Assembly: GCA_963768585.1 (NCBI GenBank)
Contig: CAVYIF010000023.1
Coordinates: 248,001-312,000, forward strand
DNA from: CAVUNY01 sp963768585
GTDB taxonomy: Bacteria > Chloroflexota > Anaerolineae > Anaerolineales > Anaerolineaceae
DNA: 64,000 bases
Reading direction: 5' to 3'
Each line of letters starts with the position of its first letter. Position 1 is the first letter of the stretch. A model generated the notes under the pieces. That model saw only the letters and a program-made list of their open reading frames with translations, was not told the origin of the DNA and did not search any database. Made by a program: the position numbers and the translations under genes. Of this stretch, positions 62,123 to 64,000 are shown piece after piece.

Positions 62123-62884
62123 TTACTTTATTTGTTTGAAGTTAACGATGACCAGGTTCTGATCACATTCGGAATAAGTATTGATAAAGATGCGGTCTGA
62201 GATGGCAAATCCGGATTGGTCGAGCAGGCGAACCCAAACCGCGCCTTTTGAGGCTATCGGTTTGTCTGCCAAAGTGACTTCATACCCTGCCGGGCCGTAT
62301 TGGGTAGCGGTTCCGGTCAGGCTGGTGATATTGAGCACCTTGCCGTCCACCACGCCGCCTACCTGGACGATAATTCCTAAGGCCAATGGGCTGTTCTTCA
62401 TGTCGAATGCCTGGCCAGCCACGCCCATCCAATCGCATCCCCGCCCAGAATTGAACAGGCCGCTGTCAATGGCACGCGGTTCAGCCTGGAGGGAGAACGA
62501 ATATATGGAATTGACGCGCGGCGTGCTGGAGGGGGTCGTGAGGTCGATCGGGCCAGACTGCGTGGCGGCGATGGCGGTGGGGGTCGGGGTGAAGGTCAGG
62601 GTTGGGGTAGGTGACACCAGAGGAAGTGTTTCGGTGATGGTAGCGGTAGGTGCCAGGGTGGATGGCATTGGCCGGGTAGGGATGAATAGGGTCGGAATCA
62701 TGGTCGGGATCGGATAGGGATTGAACGATGACGTGGGGTCCTGGTAGATTTGCAGGATCACCCAACCCACGACCAGGGTGGCCAACAGGAACAGTCCGGT
62801 CAGCAGGTTCCAAATCCACGCCAGGCTGCGATGTTCGGCAGGTTGTTCGGGCGTTTGTGAATCGCTCTCTTCGTTGAAATCCAT
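62123..62884 (-). CDS. Membrane-anchored protein with Thr/Pro-rich linker
   Basis: 253 residues, family not recognised. A cytoplasmic start of about 20 residues, one membrane helix near 24-47, a Pro/Thr-rich region to about 125 and a C-terminal domain with SGRGCDWMGVAGQAFDM and GYEVTLADKP. It lies 24 nt after the parvulin lipoprotein gene, on the same strand, and probably shares its mRNA. Ribosome site AGAGGGA. Confidence 0.75.
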   Translation of the reverse strand: MDFNEESDSQTPEQPAEHRSLAWIWNLLTGLFLLATLVVGWVILQIYQDPTSSFNPYPIPTMIPTLFIPTRPMPSTLAPTATITETLPLVSPTPTLTFTPTPTAIAATQSGPIDLTTPSSTPRVNSIYSFSLQAEPRAIDSGLFNSGRGCDWMGVAGQAFDMKNSPLALGIIVQVGGVVDGKVLNITSLTGTATQYGPAGYEVTLADKPIASKGAVWVRLLDQSGFAISDRIFINTYSECDQNLVIVNFKQIK

Positions 62885-62908
62885 CCGTAGTCCCTCTTCT
62901 AACGGCGG

Positions 62909-63844
62909 TTAATTAACAATCATTTGGATCTGACTCTGGCTCCGTTTAGTTTTCAGCCAGGTTTCCAGGAAGGCGCGGTTGGCTTTTATTTGCGCATCCG
63001 GAGACAGCGGGTGGTTTGCATCCCGTTCGATCAGATAAACGATGTGGTAACCATAATCCGTTTTGATGATCGGGCTGTAATTGCCTGGCTGTAAATCGAA
63101 GGCCGCCGTTTCAATCTCAGGTAGAAATAAATAACCCCGTGGGAACCAGCCTAACTCGCCTCCCGTATCCGGGTCAACCTGTAAAGCCAGCGTTGCAAAA
63201 TCCGCGCCAGCTTGCAGCTGCGCATATAACCGGTCGGCTAAATCCTGGTTTAATACCAGAATCTGACGGGCATGGACCTGCTCCGCGGTGGTAGGTGCTG
63301 TGGATAAGATCTGGTCGCGCTGCCAGGCGGCTGCCAGAGAGCTTTGTAAGGCGCTGCGAAAACTATCTTCGGTGTAATAATTTTGCTCAAGCCAGCCGGC
63401 GAAGGACTGCGCCCCGCCATTTTTAGCGATCACATCATCCAGTCGCTTTTGAAAATCGGCATCCGAAAGCGAATATCCGGATTGGACGGCGCTCTGGACG
63501 AGCAGCACCTGGTCGATCATCTCATCGAGGACCGTTTTCTGTATGTCCTCCGGTGCCATTTCTTGTCCAAGTTCTTTTAAAGCCGCCTGAAAGCGGCGGA
63601 ATTCCGCCGTGTAATTCGCCAGGGTAATGCCTTCGCCATTTACCAATACAGCCATTGGTTCCAAGGTCGGTGTGGGCGAGAGCGGCGTAAAGGTCGTCGT
63701 GGGTTGGACCGGGGAGGCGGATGGTTGGAATTGGGTGGGGAGCGGCGAAACGATCGATGTGGGTGAAGGGAGCGTCTGGCTGCAGGCCGCAAGAAACATA
63801 ACGATCAAAATGAGGACTGCTATTATTTTTTTCTGGGAAGCCAT
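62909..63844 (-). CDS. Parvulin-type peptidyl-prolyl isomerase lipoprotein (PrsA/SurA-like)
   Basis: 311 residues. Signal with lipobox FLAAC near residue 22, a Pro/Thr linker, a SurA-N-like helical part and a rotamase domain: VHARQILVLNQDLADRL, GGELGWFPRGYLFLPEIETA and KTDYGYHIVYL. It helps fold exported proteins outside the membrane. ATG 63844 is taken because TATAAT on the minus strand lies exactly 7 nt before it and the lipobox fits. Confidence 0.9.
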   Translation of the reverse strand: MASQKKIIAVLILIVMFLAACSQTLPSPTSIVSPLPTQFQPSASPVQPTTTFTPLSPTPTLEPMAVLVNGEGITLANYTAEFRRFQAALKELGQEMAPEDIQKTVLDEMIDQVLLVQSAVQSGYSLSDADFQKRLDDVIAKNGGAQSFAGWLEQNYYTEDSFRSALQSSLAAAWQRDQILSTAPTTAEQVHARQILVLNQDLADRLYAQLQAGADFATLALQVDPDTGGELGWFPRGYLFLPEIETAAFDLQPGNYSPIIKTDYGYHIVYLIERDANHPLSPDAQIKANRAFLETWLKTKRSQSQIQMIVN

Positions 63845-63851
63845 TCGAAGG

Positions 63852-63857
63852 ATTATA
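63852..63857 (-). promoter_or_regulatory. -10 box 7 nt before the parvulin gene (leaderless)
   Basis: TATAAT on the minus strand, 7 nt, then ATG 63844. Confidence 0.6.
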
Positions 63858-63937
63858 CCAGATCTAAAATATGACAAATTCTCAACAGGTGTTTCTACGC
63901 CAGGCATAGGGAGCTCCTTACGATATTGTTAATCCGC

Positions 63938-64000
63938 ATGGATTTCACCATTCATCCCTATAAAATGAAACCGAGAGGTATCCAGGCCATTGGCCAGTTT
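63938..64000 (+). CDS. Start of an unidentified gene (3' partial)
   Basis: An open frame from ATG to the window end reads MDFTIHPYKMKPRGIQAIGQ and one more residue. It is divergent from the parvulin gene, and TATTGT at 63924-63929 lies 8 nt upstream, near the leaderless pattern. Only 21 codons can be seen; the product is not identifiable. Confidence 0.35.
   Translation, partial: MDFTIHPYKMKPRGIQAIGQF

Overview
The window looks like a chromosomal segment of a Chloroflexota bacterium, most likely class Anaerolineae. This is inferred from gene content and protein style, not from a search. Signs are Thr/Pro-rich stretches after lipoprotein or membrane anchors, a DUF4013 membrane protein, a second valyl-tRNA synthetase with archaeal-like motifs, and a core gene set typical of free-living bacteria. 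No phage, insertion sequence or CRISPR array was seen.

Layout. 1-3.5 kb: end of a sugar ABC transporter (two permeases) and a frameshifted amylosucrase. 3.6-5.8 kb: a peroxiredoxin-like gene whose first redox Cys codon is an in-frame TGA followed by a SECIS-like hairpin, then two membrane-anchored alpha/beta hydrolases. 6-9.6 kb: a run of DUF45 metallopeptidase, family 5 uracil-DNA glycosylase, TetR regulator and MFS exporter behind a promoter covered by a 20+20 bp palindrome. 9.6-18.7 kb: M24 peptidase, zinc-ribbon protein, queA, ruvB, upp, moaA, rnj, dnaA. 18.7-19.5 kb: a non-coding gap with a perfect DnaA box. 19.5-26.7 kb: MFS and Rieske genes, several unrecognised proteins, a dispersed structured repeat and an NDP-kinase-like protein. 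26.7-34.6 kb: heparinase II/III-like protein and two tandem valyl-tRNA synthetases behind a T-box leader with a GUC (Val) specifier. 35-41.6 kb: a URO-D-like protein and the branched-chain amino acid operon ilvD-ilvB-ilvN-ilvC behind a Leu/Ile/Val-rich leader peptide and attenuator. 41.7-52.5 kb: Nudix, solute-binding lipoprotein, DUF4013, AMMECR1 (in-frame TAA), flavin reductase, cell-wall amidase and L,D-transpeptidase (frameshifted), thioredoxin-TPR, the second repeat copy, an NrtR-like regulator and an RNA methyltransferase. 52.6-64 kb: a relic of a two-component system, a frameshifted cytochrome c, tRNA-Ser, a sensor kinase, GT87-like protein, tRNA-Val, infC-rpmI-rplT, frameshifted VanY, macro domain, TrmH, DUF711 and a parvulin lipoprotein.

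How it fits together. Valine is sensed twice within 7 kb, by an ilv attenuator and by a valine T-box; the matching tRNA-Val(GAC) is also in the window. At least six genes have a -10 box exactly 7 nt before the start codon and no clear Shine-Dalgarno, pointing to leaderless mRNAs. Four genes carry single-base frameshifts, two of them at CCC and one at a T7 run, and one carries an in-frame TAA. Assembly error and true decay cannot be told apart here, and this also tempers the selenocysteine reading. Start sites were reassigned from ribosome binding sites, overlaps and family N-termini where these disagreed with the longest reading frame.
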